Origin: Streptomyces prunicolor NBRC 13075
GTDB taxonomy: Bacteria > Actinomycetota > Actinomycetes > Streptomycetales > Streptomycetaceae
Reading direction: 5' to 3'
Assembly: GCF_000367365.1 (NCBI RefSeq)
Contig: NZ_BARF01000004.1
Span: 1 to 64,000, forward strand
Length of the DNA stretch: 64,000 bases
Position 1 is the first letter of the stretch; each line of letters starts with the position of its first letter. Below are positions 55,844-64,000 of this stretch, piece by piece. The translations under genes and the position numbers were made by a program. The notes under the pieces are model-generated. The model ran no database searches and was not told the DNA's origin. It saw nothing but the letters and a program-made list of their open reading frames with translations.

Positions 55844-57088
55844 GTGTCTGTCGGAACGACGAGACCAGCACTGATCGAACAGGGACACTGGCTGACCGTC
55901 CGGGACTGCAAACGAGTCCTGGTGGTCGTGCACACGGTGACCTTCGCCCAACGCCTGCGCGAGGTCTTCGAGTTGCTGGAGACCGACCTGCGCGTCCAAC
56001 TGGTCTTCACGATCGCGCCTCATGCCTTCGGCACCGGAGTGAGCGAGTACCTGCACACCCTGGGCATCACCACGGTGCCCTGGGAAGAGGCCCTGCGCGC
56101 CGAGTTCGACCTCGCCCTCGCTGCGGGCTTGCGCGGAGTGCACGAACTCCGGGCTCCGATCGTCCGCATCTCGCACGGGGCGGGACACATCAAACTGCTC
56201 ACCGACGTCAGCCTGTTGGCGCCGGGAGAGCGGAGGTCACCGGGGATGCTCAGCCGCCAACACCTGTTGAACGAGGGGCGGCTGGTCCCGGCGGCGATCG
56301 TCTACGCCCATGACCAGGCGCTGGAGGAACTCGCCCTGTCCTGCCCGGAGGCGCTCCCGGTGGCTCACGTGGTGGGCGATCCGTGCGTCGACCGGATCCT
56401 GGCCGACCGGCCGAGGCGCGATGCCCACCGCCGTGCGCTGGGGATCGAGGACGGACAGCGGCTCGTGGTCGTCACGTCCACCTGGGGACCGACCTCGACG
56501 TTCGGGCGGCTCGACTCCCTGCTGCCGCAACTGCTGAGCCAACTCCCCGGCGACGACTACCGCGTCGCGATCCTGGTCCACCCCAATGTGTTCGCGGGGC
56601 ACGGCACCCGACAGGTGCACGGCTGGCTGTCCGGCTGCCAGAGCCGGGGCATCGCGGTCGTCCCGCCGGAGGCCGACTGGCAGACGCTGCTGATCGCCGC
56701 CGACGTCATCGTCGGTGACCACGGGTCACTGACCGCGTACGGCACGCTCACGGACGCGGCGATGCTGCTGACGGCCGGATCCCGCCGTGAGGTGTCGGCC
56801 ACCTCCCCCGCGGCCCTGCTGTCCGCCGTAGCACCCGTGCTCTCTCCGGTGTACCCGCTGGCGGAGCAACTCGACTACGCGGCACAGCTGCACCGCCCCG
56901 GTCAGTACGACCAGGTCGCCGCCTCGCTGTCGTCGGCGCCGGGCCAGTTCCACCGGCGGATGCGGTCGGTCGTCTACCGGATGCTCGGGCTGGGCGAACC
57001 GGCCCGTCCGCCGTTCGTCGCGCCGCTCCCGCTGCCACCGGCACTGACGCGCTGGCAGATCGCCGCCGGAAGCGGGGCGGCTCGGTGA
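55844..57088 (+). CDS. GT-B-fold protein, CDP-glycerol glycerophosphotransferase-like
   Basis: 414 aa from GTG 55844. Two Rossmann-like halves. The N half has RVLVVVHTVTFAQRLREVFE and PIVRISHGAGHIKLL. The C half has VVGDPCVDRILADRPRRDAH, LVVVTSTWGPTSTFG, VAILVHPNVFAGHG, and IAADVIVGDHGSLTAYGTLT with the H-G-S near the donor site. This resembles the TagF/GT28-type GT-B enzymes that transfer glycerophosphate or sugars, but key acceptors are not evident, so it could be a non-catalytic homologue. Coupled (GTGA) to the next gene. SARP-like repeats lie in front. Confidence 0.6.
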   Translation: MSVGTTRPALIEQGHWLTVRDCKRVLVVVHTVTFAQRLREVFELLETDLRVQLVFTIAPHAFGTGVSEYLHTLGITTVPWEEALRAEFDLALAAGLRGVHELRAPIVRISHGAGHIKLLTDVSLLAPGERRSPGMLSRQHLLNEGRLVPAAIVYAHDQALEELALSCPEALPVAHVVGDPCVDRILADRPRRDAHRRALGIEDGQRLVVVTSTWGPTSTFGRLDSLLPQLLSQLPGDDYRVAILVHPNVFAGHGTRQVHGWLSGCQSRGIAVVPPEADWQTLLIAADVIVGDHGSLTAYGTLTDAAMLLTAGSRREVSATSPAALLSAVAPVLSPVYPLAEQLDYAAQLHRPGQYDQVAASLSSAPGQFHRRMRSVVYRMLGLGEPARPPFVAPLPLPPALTRWQIAAGSGAAR

Positions 57089-57726
57089 GCGAGGGGATCG
57101 CGGCCCCGGCCCCGGCCCCGGGACCGGACGCAGCGTGGGCCACCGTGTGCTTCTCCGCGCAACCGCCCTGTGCGGCACTGCGGGGTGGCGGGCCGGCCGA
57201 CCGGGTGTCCTTCGTCGGCTGGCGTTCGGACGCGGCGGACGGTTCGGCTCTCGTACGATCCGACCCGCTGCCCTCGCCCGCGGACTCGTCCGTGGAGCGG
57301 CACGGGTATCGGCATCCGTATCCGTATCCGGCGCCCTGCCCGCACGCGGACGGCCCGCTCGGCTGCGATGTGCACCTGTGGGTGGACGCGGACAGCCCGG
57401 AACGGACCGGGCTCATGGAACACGCCGATGTGCTCGTGAGCCGTGTGCCGCTGCCGCTCGCGTCGGCTCAACGGCGGGTGCGCTGGCTGCTGTTGGGCCA
57501 TCCCGGATGTCGTGCGGCCGCCGTGCCCGACACGGCCTCGACGTGTGTCGTCGGCATACGGGAACGGACCGGTGCCGTGTCGTTCGTGTCGTTCGCACGG
57601 CTGGAGCGGGGCGGGTCCGACGACCCGCTCCCCGCGCACGTCGTCGTGTCGGTCGTCCACGCCTGGCTGGTGAACGGAGGATCGCCGGGCGCGCTGTGTT
57701 CCCTCGTACCGATGCCGCGTAGTTGA
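57085..57726 (+). CDS. Hypothetical protein, unrecognised
   Basis: 213 aa from GTG 57085, overlapping the GT-B-like stop. I do not recognise the family. It has a short low-complexity element (RHGYRHPYPYPAPCPH) from a local gtatccg repeat, seven or more Cys, and alternating hydrophobic strands (RRVRWLLLGHPGCRAAAVPD, VVGIRERTGAVSFVSFARL, PAHVVVSVVHAWLVNGGSPG). No signal peptide or membrane helix. Translational coupling indicates a joint role with the GT-B-like protein. Confidence 0.6.
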   Translation: MSEGIAAPAPAPGPDAAWATVCFSAQPPCAALRGGGPADRVSFVGWRSDAADGSALVRSDPLPSPADSSVERHGYRHPYPYPAPCPHADGPLGCDVHLWVDADSPERTGLMEHADVLVSRVPLPLASAQRRVRWLLLGHPGCRAAAVPDTASTCVVGIRERTGAVSFVSFARLERGGSDDPLPAHVVVSVVHAWLVNGGSPGALCSLVPMPRS

Positions 57727-57753
57727 CGGAGGGAGGACCGGCCGCGGTGGCTG

Positions 57754-60204
57754 TCACGGCTGCCGCAGCCGGTCGTCCAGACGCTGAGCGTCCTCGGGGC
57801 TCAGCCGGCGGAAGAGCTCCCGGGCGGCCTCGTAGTGCCGTATCGATTCCGCATGATCACCACGTGACTCGGCGGCCTCGCCGAGCCACTCCAGACAGCG
57901 CGCCTCCCAGTGCTCGGACCGGGCGTCACCCGCGCGGAAGCGCGTGAGGCACTCCCGCAACAGCTCGACGCCGCCGGCACCGTCCCCGGCGCGGTCCAGG
58001 ACATGGCCGAGCAGCGCCAGGACGCGGGTCGCCTCGTACGTCTCGCCCAGCGCGTCCAGTTCGGTGCCGGCCCGGCGCAAGTGCTCGGTGGCCGTGGCCA
58101 GGTCGTCGGCGGCCAGCGCGGTCTCGCCGAGGCGTCGCCGGGAGAGGGCGGCCCCGCGCCGGTAACCGATCGACTCCCGCAGCCGCAGGGCGTGTTCGAA
58201 GTGATCGCGGGCGTCGTCGAGTTGGTGGTCCAGGAGACCGACGTGCCCCAACCCGCTGAGCGCCTGCGCCTGTTGGCGTATGTCGTGGTCGGCGATGGCC
58301 AGCTCCAGCGCCTGCCGGTACCAGTCGGCCGCTTCCGGATACCGCCCGGCGTTGCGCAGACCGATCGCGCCGGAGGTGAGCATGCGGCCCTCGCCCTGTC
58401 TCGATCCGCTCCGGCGCGCCGCGTCGAGACCGAGACGGTGCGCCTCGATCCCCATCTCGGACGGCCGTAATCGTAGGAAAAGCGGCCATATGAGGTCCGT
58501 CAAACGCCAACAGGAGAAGTCCCAGCCGACCTCGGCCGAGTGCCGTACGGCGCCCATCAGGCCGTTGCGGTACGTGTCCAGCCAGACGAGCGCCTCCTCG
58601 GCACCGTCCAACGGGGCCGGGGCCACGGTCCCCGCCGGGAGGTCGTGCCCCGGCAGCCGGTGGCTGGGGGTGAGGATGTGCTCCGCCGCAGCCGCGCTGA
58701 CCAGGCACCAGTCTACGAAACAGCGCAGCGTGCGCTCCTGCCGCCCCGGATCCTCCAACTCCTCGCCGAGCCGACGGGCATGCGGCCGCACCAGGTCGTG
58801 GAAGCGGTAGGTGGTCGGTCCCGTCTCCTCCAGCAGATTCGCCTCCACGAGAGCGTGCACCGCGATGTCGGAGGCGGGCCCGCTGCCACGCGCTCCCTCC
58901 ACGTCGGCCGCGAGGGCGGTCAGCAACGAGAGGTCGTGACGATCCGCGGGCAGCAGCCCCATCCGCCGGTACAGCGCCCGGCTCTCGTCCGGCAGGATCT
59001 CGTACGACAGGTCGAGCGCGGTACGCATCACGGCCTCGCCGTCTACGCGGAGGCCGTCGACGGCACCCTGCCCCAGGGAGAGGCTCTCGGCCAGGGCGGA
59101 CACGGAGCGGTGCGGGCGCAGGGCGAGTTGGGCCGAGGCCAGCGCCACCGTCAGCGGCAGCCGTCCGCACAGTCTGACCACCTCGCGCGCGGCGGCCGGC
59201 TCCCGCGCCACGCGCGTCCCACCGCCGACGGCGAGAAGCTCGACGGCCGACTCCGCGGAGAGCCCCTCCAGCCGGTGGACGGACGCGCCGTCGACGCGCA
59301 GCCCGGTCAGGTTGGTCCGGCTGGTCACCACGGTGAGACCGGTCGGCGCCCCGATCAGGAGCGGGCGTACCTGAGCGGCCGTGAACGCGCTGTCCAGGAG
59401 GACGGCCAGGCGCAGCCCCGAGGTCATCGAACGCCACAGCGCGCTCCGTTGCGCGATCCCGGCCGGTACCGAGGAGGCGCCGAGCGCGACCAGGAACGCT
59501 TCCAGGACGACGGCCGGGGAGGTGGGACCCGGTTCCCCGTCGGTGGCCCGTCCGCCCAGGTCGGCGTAGAGCTGGCCGTCGGGAAAGCTGTCGGCGTGCT
59601 CGTACAGCCAGTGGGTGGCCAGGGTGGTCTTGCCGACGCCCGCGAGCCCGCTGACCACCAGGACCTGCGCCGAGTGCGCCGCACGTCCGGCGCGCAGCAG
59701 GTTCAGGCCCCGCCGGTCCGCCTCCCGGCCGATGAACCGGGCTGCCACCGGGGGCAGTTGACGGGGCACGGGGTGGCGTGACGCGGGCGCCGGTGCGGGC
59801 GGGTGGAAGTGGACGCCCCCGTGGATGTCCCGGGCCTGCACGGTGGGCCCGTGGAGTACGGAATCGCCGCCGATGACGTTGGAGGTCTCCGCCGCCGCCG
59901 GGTCGGGCGGTGTGCGGGCGGGGCCGGGATGGCGGCGCAGCCACGCGGCCAGCGCGTCCCGGGTCGCCGTGTCGTGCGCGGCCAACGTGCACAACTCCAG
60001 GGCCAGTTGGCGCCGGATCGCCGCCTCGACAGGGTGCTCGCCCGGTGCGTTCGGAGGCCAGAGCCGGATCACCGCGGGGTCGGCACGGGCCGCCGTGTCC
60101 AGTACCCGGGCCAGATCGCGCCACGCGGGGGATTCCGGGTCGGCGCCGCAGACGGTGATGGCCGACAGTAATGCTTCCTGTCCGTCCGAGGAGAAAGCGC
60201 GCAC
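57754..60204 (-). CDS. STAND (NB-ARC-type) NTPase with TPR C-terminus
   Basis: 816 aa from GTG 60204 (aaaggag 8 nt upstream); the frame is open further but lacks a site. The N-terminal ~100 residues are helical (effector-associated-like). A Gly/His-rich joint (NVIGGDSVLHGPTVQARDIH) of a kind often seen before NB-ARC modules follows. NTPase: P-loop VVSGLAGVGKTTLATHWLY, Walker B LAVLLDSAF, sensor VVTSRTNL, and GLPL-like CGRLPLTVALASAQLAL. C-terminal TPR repeats (AADWYRQALELAIADH, ARDHFEHALRLRESIG, SIRHYEAARELFRRLS). STAND proteins act as ligand- or stress-triggered switches in regulation and defence. Divergent from the SARP-STAND gene (103-bp gap). Confidence 0.85.
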   Translation of the reverse strand: MRAFSSDGQEALLSAITVCGADPESPAWRDLARVLDTAARADPAVIRLWPPNAPGEHPVEAAIRRQLALELCTLAAHDTATRDALAAWLRRHPGPARTPPDPAAAETSNVIGGDSVLHGPTVQARDIHGGVHFHPPAPAPASRHPVPRQLPPVAARFIGREADRRGLNLLRAGRAAHSAQVLVVSGLAGVGKTTLATHWLYEHADSFPDGQLYADLGGRATDGEPGPTSPAVVLEAFLVALGASSVPAGIAQRSALWRSMTSGLRLAVLLDSAFTAAQVRPLLIGAPTGLTVVTSRTNLTGLRVDGASVHRLEGLSAESAVELLAVGGGTRVAREPAAAREVVRLCGRLPLTVALASAQLALRPHRSVSALAESLSLGQGAVDGLRVDGEAVMRTALDLSYEILPDESRALYRRMGLLPADRHDLSLLTALAADVEGARGSGPASDIAVHALVEANLLEETGPTTYRFHDLVRPHARRLGEELEDPGRQERTLRCFVDWCLVSAAAAEHILTPSHRLPGHDLPAGTVAPAPLDGAEEALVWLDTYRNGLMGAVRHSAEVGWDFSCWRLTDLIWPLFLRLRPSEMGIEAHRLGLDAARRSGSRQGEGRMLTSGAIGLRNAGRYPEAADWYRQALELAIADHDIRQQAQALSGLGHVGLLDHQLDDARDHFEHALRLRESIGYRRGAALSRRRLGETALAADDLATATEHLRRAGTELDALGETYEATRVLALLGHVLDRAGDGAGGVELLRECLTRFRAGDARSEHWEARCLEWLGEAAESRGDHAESIRHYEAARELFRRLSPEDAQRLDDRLRQP

Positions 60205-60307
60205 GTGGCAACTCCTTTCGATCCTGCCGGAGTTACTCCCCACTGCGGACAAGAAGCGAACTAATGCAGATGTTTATCGGTCAATTTTGAGCTCATAGTG
60301 TCCTGTC

Positions 60308-63300
60308 GTGCTCGATTCTGCGGTGTCCATGACATTCTCGAATGCTCGGCAATCGCAGGCCCTACCGGCGGGGAGGACGCTGGTGGACTTCGAGATCAGG
60401 CTTTCGGGATCGGTGGAGATTCGGGCAGCGAGTCGCCGTAGCGATCTCGGCTCGACAAAAACCAGGACGGCGCTCGCCTGCCTAGCCTGGGATGCGGGTC
60501 GCACGGTGAGCGTGGACGCCCTGATCCACCGTATCTGGGACGACCATCCGCCGGGCAAGCCGCGGGAAGCGCTGCACGTCCACATCTCCCGCATACGGAG
60601 CTCGCTGCGGATCGCCGGGGGTGACGCGCCCGCGATCGTCAGCCGTACGAACTCGTACTCCCTGGAGGTCGATCCGGACCGGGTGGACCTGCGCTGTTAC
60701 ACCGGCTGCGTCGAGCGAGCCCGGTCCCTGGGGGAGCGCGGGGACGAGGAAGCCGCCCTGCGCCAGCTGGACCGCGCGGACGGCCTCTGGCACGGCGAGC
60801 CGCTGGCCGGGATCACCGGGTCCTGGGCCGAGCATCTGCGGGCCTCGGTCGAGGAGACCGGTCTCGCGGCGGCGATGACCCGGGCCGAGATCCTGCTCCG
60901 CGGCGGCAGGTTCACCGACGCCGTTCCGGTGCTCCTGCCCTTGGCCGAGGCGCATCCGGTGGACGAGGCCCTGGCCGAACGGCTGGCCATCGCCCTCTAC
61001 GGCAGCAACCGGACGGCCGAGGCGACCCGACTGCTGCAGCGGACGCGGCAACGGGTCGTCCGGGACATCGGTCTCGACGCGGGCCGAGGGCTGCACCGGG
61101 TCCACCAGGGAATCCTGGCGGGGACGCCCGCGGAGGAACTGTCCCCCCGCGCCGGGGCCGGGGCCAGGGCCGGTGCCGGGGCCGGGAAGAAGGCGTCCCA
61201 CCGGCCGCCGCGCCGGGTGCCGGACAATCTGCCCCGCGATGTTCCGTGGGCCGGCCGGCGCGATGAGGTGCGGCGGCTCACCGCGGCGCTCTGCGAGGGA
61301 CAGGGATCCTCGGACGTGGTCACCGTCGAAGCGATCCACGGCATGGGAGGCGTGGGCAAATCGAGCCTCGCCGTCCACCTGGCGCATCGATTACGGGACC
61401 GGTTCCCGGACGGCAGGATTTTTCTGCATCTGGGTGGATATGCCGCCGACCGGACGCCACCGACCGCCACCCGGGCACTGACCGAACTGCTGCGGCTGGT
61501 CGGTATGGCCAGCAAGGAACTACCGCCTGAGCTGGACGAGTTGGTCGCGCTGTGGCGCTCGGTGACGCATGACCGCCGGATGCTGGTGATCCTCGACGAC
61601 GCGACCTCCTCGGACCAGATCCGCCCGCTGCTGCCGGGCTCCTCCCCGACAGCGGTCATCGTGACCAGCCGCCGTCGGCTGCCGGGACTGCCCGGAGTAC
61701 GGCCCGTCTCCCTGGACGTGCTGCCGGCCGAGGACGCGGCGGCGCTCTTCGCTCAGCGACTGGGGAGGGAGCGGGACACCGACCCGGCCGAGGTGGCCGA
61801 GATTGTCCGGATTTGCGGTTACCTTCCGCTGGCCATCGAGATCGCTGCGAGCCGACTGCTCGCCCGCCCTTCGTGGGCCACGTCGGACCTGTTGCGCCAG
61901 CTGAGCGGTACGGGCGGGCATCTTGCCCAACTTCGTGACGTGGACCGGACGTTGACACATGTCTTCGCCGTCTCGTACGACGCACTGAATATCGAACAGC
62001 GGCTGGTCTTCCGCCGTATCGGACTGCATGTGGGGGTGGAGTTCAGGCCGCCGGCGATTGCCGCGCTCACAGGATTCTCCTTGGAAACGGCCGAACGCGT
62101 ACTCGAGGAGCTACTCGCTCACTATCTTGTGACAGAGCCTGTTCCGCTTCGTTTCGCCATGCATGATCTGTTGCGCGACTATGCGCGATCTTTGATCGAA
62201 GCCGGTGGTGGCGATTCGGATGACGATGTTCGGCAGGCCGGACAAAGGTTGGTGGATCACTACGTCCGGACCGCGGATCGGGCGGACCGGCTGGCCTATC
62301 CCTTTCGTTCGCGCACAGATCTCGACGTCGGCGATTCGGCCACTCGGCCGTCTCCGGAAATCGTCGACCCGCAGTTGGCTGAACAGTGGTTGATTGCCGA
62401 GTCGGCCAATCTTCTCGACACGCTGGACTGGCTTGAAAAGCATGGTACGGAACGTCAACTAGCCCTTTCTGTCCATGTGTTGGCGGGATTCCTGGACATG
62501 GAGGGGCACCTCGTCGAGGCCGAGCCGCTGCTGCGCCGCGCCGCCGCCCACTGGGACGCCGCAGGTGACAGCGTGGCCAGGGCGCGAGCGCTGCTCGACC
62601 TCTGCGCCGTGCACACCCACGGCTCCCGCTACGACGAGGCGATCGCGGCCGGGCGTGAGGCGCGGGACATCGCGCGGTCTCTCGGGGACAGGGAACTGGA
62701 GGGCGAGTGCGTTCACCAGATCTCGATCTCGCTGTGGCAGACGGGGCAGTACACGCTGGCCCGATCACTCCAGAAAGAATCTCTGGATTCTCTCCTGCAA
62801 ACAGGCAATCGTCTCCGGATCGCGCGCTGTCGAAACCTGCTCGGCATCATCCATCTGCATCTGGCGGAGTATGACGAAGCATGGGCATGCTTCACTTCGG
62901 CCCTCGCTGATTTCACGGCAATAGAGTCTGAGCGCGGAAGGTATAGCGCGCTCAATAATTTGGCGGAAGTGAGTAAGAAAACCGGGCATCCAGAAGATGC
63001 CGAAATGGCTTATCGTCAGGCGATGGTCGTCGCGGATCGGATGGGTAATCCGAGGGACAAAGCGACGATCCGAATGAATATTGCTTCCGTCATGGACGAG
63101 CTCGGCAGAACCGATGAGGCTCTTGCCGTGTACGGAATGGCGCTGCCGATACTGCGAGACGTCAAAGACCGGCGGGCGGAGGCCATCGCCCTCACTCGAA
63201 TCGGCAGGGCGCACCGTGCGGCAGGCCGTGTTGACGAGGCCCTGCGACACCATGTCGCCGCACTTGAAGTGGCACGTGCCATCCATGCGGCGGGCGAAGA

Positions 63301-63481
63301 GGTGGACGTCCTCTTCGACCTCGCCCTCGCGGAGCGGGACGCTGGGCTCGTGGCCCAGGCCGTGGCCCACCTTGAGGAGAGCCTCGCCGGCAGCAGAAAC
63401 GTATCGGCCCCGGCCGAAGAGGCCCGGGCCACAGCGGCATTGTCCGCTCTTCGGGGCGACGTTACTGACGAGTCCAATTAG
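60308..63481 (+). CDS. AfsR-type SARP-STAND-TPR regulator
   Basis: 1057 aa; GTG 60308 or ATG 60329 are both possible. N-terminal OmpR-like wHTH of the SARP family (TALACLAWDAGRTVSVDALI, HRIWDDHPPGKPREALHVHI, RIRSSLRIAGGD) and bacterial transcriptional activation domain (~120-290). An Ala/Gly linker follows, then NB-ARC: P-loop GMGGVGKSSLAVHLA, LVILDDATSSDQIRPL, VIVTSRRRLPGL, CGYLPLAIEIAASRL. C-terminal TPRs (~770-1040). Architecture equals AfsR, an activator of secondary metabolism that binds 11-bp-spaced heptamers; such heptamers lie at 55748-55776. No AfsS-like small gene is visible directly downstream. Confidence 0.9.
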   Translation: MLDSAVSMTFSNARQSQALPAGRTLVDFEIRLSGSVEIRAASRRSDLGSTKTRTALACLAWDAGRTVSVDALIHRIWDDHPPGKPREALHVHISRIRSSLRIAGGDAPAIVSRTNSYSLEVDPDRVDLRCYTGCVERARSLGERGDEEAALRQLDRADGLWHGEPLAGITGSWAEHLRASVEETGLAAAMTRAEILLRGGRFTDAVPVLLPLAEAHPVDEALAERLAIALYGSNRTAEATRLLQRTRQRVVRDIGLDAGRGLHRVHQGILAGTPAEELSPRAGAGARAGAGAGKKASHRPPRRVPDNLPRDVPWAGRRDEVRRLTAALCEGQGSSDVVTVEAIHGMGGVGKSSLAVHLAHRLRDRFPDGRIFLHLGGYAADRTPPTATRALTELLRLVGMASKELPPELDELVALWRSVTHDRRMLVILDDATSSDQIRPLLPGSSPTAVIVTSRRRLPGLPGVRPVSLDVLPAEDAAALFAQRLGRERDTDPAEVAEIVRICGYLPLAIEIAASRLLARPSWATSDLLRQLSGTGGHLAQLRDVDRTLTHVFAVSYDALNIEQRLVFRRIGLHVGVEFRPPAIAALTGFSLETAERVLEELLAHYLVTEPVPLRFAMHDLLRDYARSLIEAGGGDSDDDVRQAGQRLVDHYVRTADRADRLAYPFRSRTDLDVGDSATRPSPEIVDPQLAEQWLIAESANLLDTLDWLEKHGTERQLALSVHVLAGFLDMEGHLVEAEPLLRRAAAHWDAAGDSVARARALLDLCAVHTHGSRYDEAIAAGREARDIARSLGDRELEGECVHQISISLWQTGQYTLARSLQKESLDSLLQTGNRLRIARCRNLLGIIHLHLAEYDEAWACFTSALADFTAIESERGRYSALNNLAEVSKKTGHPEDAEMAYRQAMVVADRMGNPRDKATIRMNIASVMDELGRTDEALAVYGMALPILRDVKDRRAEAIALTRIGRAHRAAGRVDEALRHHVAALEVARAIHAAGEEVDVLFDLALAERDAGLVAQAVAHLEESLAGSRNVSAPAEEARATAALSALRGDVTDESN

Positions 63482-64000
63482 AGCGGCCCGATGCGCTGAT
63501 CAACTCGTGCCGCCTCAAGGCTTCCATTCAGTCGCGGCATCGGTATTGTTGCTCCCCCGCGGAGGCGCTGGGTCCGTCACCTTGGACCGGAGCCCCACCT
63601 CTCCCCACCTCGCCTGCGCATCAGACGTTGTCCGAGCTAGCTGAGAGAATGTAATGCCAGTAATTATCGCGAAATGCATTCTGGGTATTCACGCGCTCAC
63701 TTGCATTGCGTACGTAATAATATCCGGGCTGAGTGCAAACGGCTTGACGCTGTAAGGGACCCGGTGTCCGGTGCCTACCGCCGACGTGCGGTCGGGTGCC
63801 GGACATCGGCCCCGGACGCGGCCGCCGGGCGGTAACTCCGGGTGGCGCTGCATGGGTTGGTACGGAGGAGCCCGCCGGTTGACTCGACCGTTGATCGACT
63901 CGTTACGCGAGAGCCGGCGCCCGCGTCGAGAACATCGCCCGCATCGAGGTCGCGTGCCGCAGGCGAACATCGGTCCGAACGAGTGGACTCGCCGGGAGGC
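63482..64000. other. Terminal gap with a possible short relic
   Basis: 519 bp without a supported gene up to the window edge. On the minus strand 63740-63621 reads CTQPGYYYVRNASERVNTQN and continues FRDNYWHYILSASSDN to a TGA. Composition is AT-richer than the surroundings and the peptide looks protein-like, but no start or ribosome-binding site supports a gene. Possibly a 3' remnant. Confidence 0.3.

Overview
The window is high-GC actinobacterial DNA and most resembles a Streptomyces chromosome. The signs are pervasive GC-ending codons, GTG starts, ATGA/GTGA overlaps between genes, and typical families: SARP/AfsR regulators, ANTAR proteins, a LAxTG sortase substrate, an ECF sigma factor with its partner protein, FCD- and UTRA-type GntR regulators, and STAND/TPR NTPases.

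Layout. (1) 1-4567: the right edge of a biosynthetic cluster (ACP, KAS II-like KS, KAS III-like enzyme, a fusion of a carboxymuconolactone-decarboxylase-type domain with a ferredoxin, and a cytochrome P450), all on + and mostly translationally coupled. (2) 4581-8666: a minus-strand signalling operon CheB - CheR/PAS - ANTAR - ANTAR. (3) 9004-12636: a STAS protein, a GMC-oxidoreductase relic, and a membrane Ser/Thr kinase coupled to an FHA protein. (4) 12827-18381: a secreted lipase, an epoxide-hydrolase-like protein, a LAETG wall protein and several decayed genes (hydrolase, lactonase, polysaccharide-active protein). (5) 18382-27900: an accessory region with tRNA-like scraps, an AT-richer gene with a HEPN-type RxxxxH motif beside a DUF4145 gene, and a regulator block (two HutC-type GntR proteins, two HATPase proteins, NUDIX, DUF1152) with visible palindromic operators. 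I see no integrase. (6) 27910-35000: a hydrolase, an ECF sigma/partner pair, and an NAD(P)-oxidoreductase operon divergent from a LysR gene that carries a clear LysR box. (7) 35044-43400: a three-gene coupled operon with an iron-box-like site in front: a 1840-residue glutamate-synthase-like flavoprotein, a CysJ-like diflavin reductase and a HemS/HmuS-like haem-utilisation protein. I consider this the most interesting system in the window. (8) 43458-48591: a PASTA-like protein, a truncated Ohr, and a polar amino-acid-type ABC transporter with fused permease and ATPase, divergent from an FCD-GntR/DUF1989 pair with matched operators. (9) 48646-55729: a serine hydrolase, a NarL-type two-component system and a MacB/BceAB-like ABC exporter. 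(10) 55844-63481: a GT-B-like protein, an unknown protein, a STAND/TPR protein and an AfsR-type SARP-STAND regulator. Three GCAAG heptamers spaced 11 bp apart, the spacing expected of a SARP site, lie in front of the first of these.

Working hypotheses. Region 7 is an iron-starvation haem/iron-assimilation module in which the diflavin reductase, rather than a GltD subunit, supplies electrons. In region 10 the SARP regulator may control the GT-B gene through the heptamers. In region 9 the two-component pair probably controls the ABC exporter. All assignments come from reading the sequence by eye; no database search was run.
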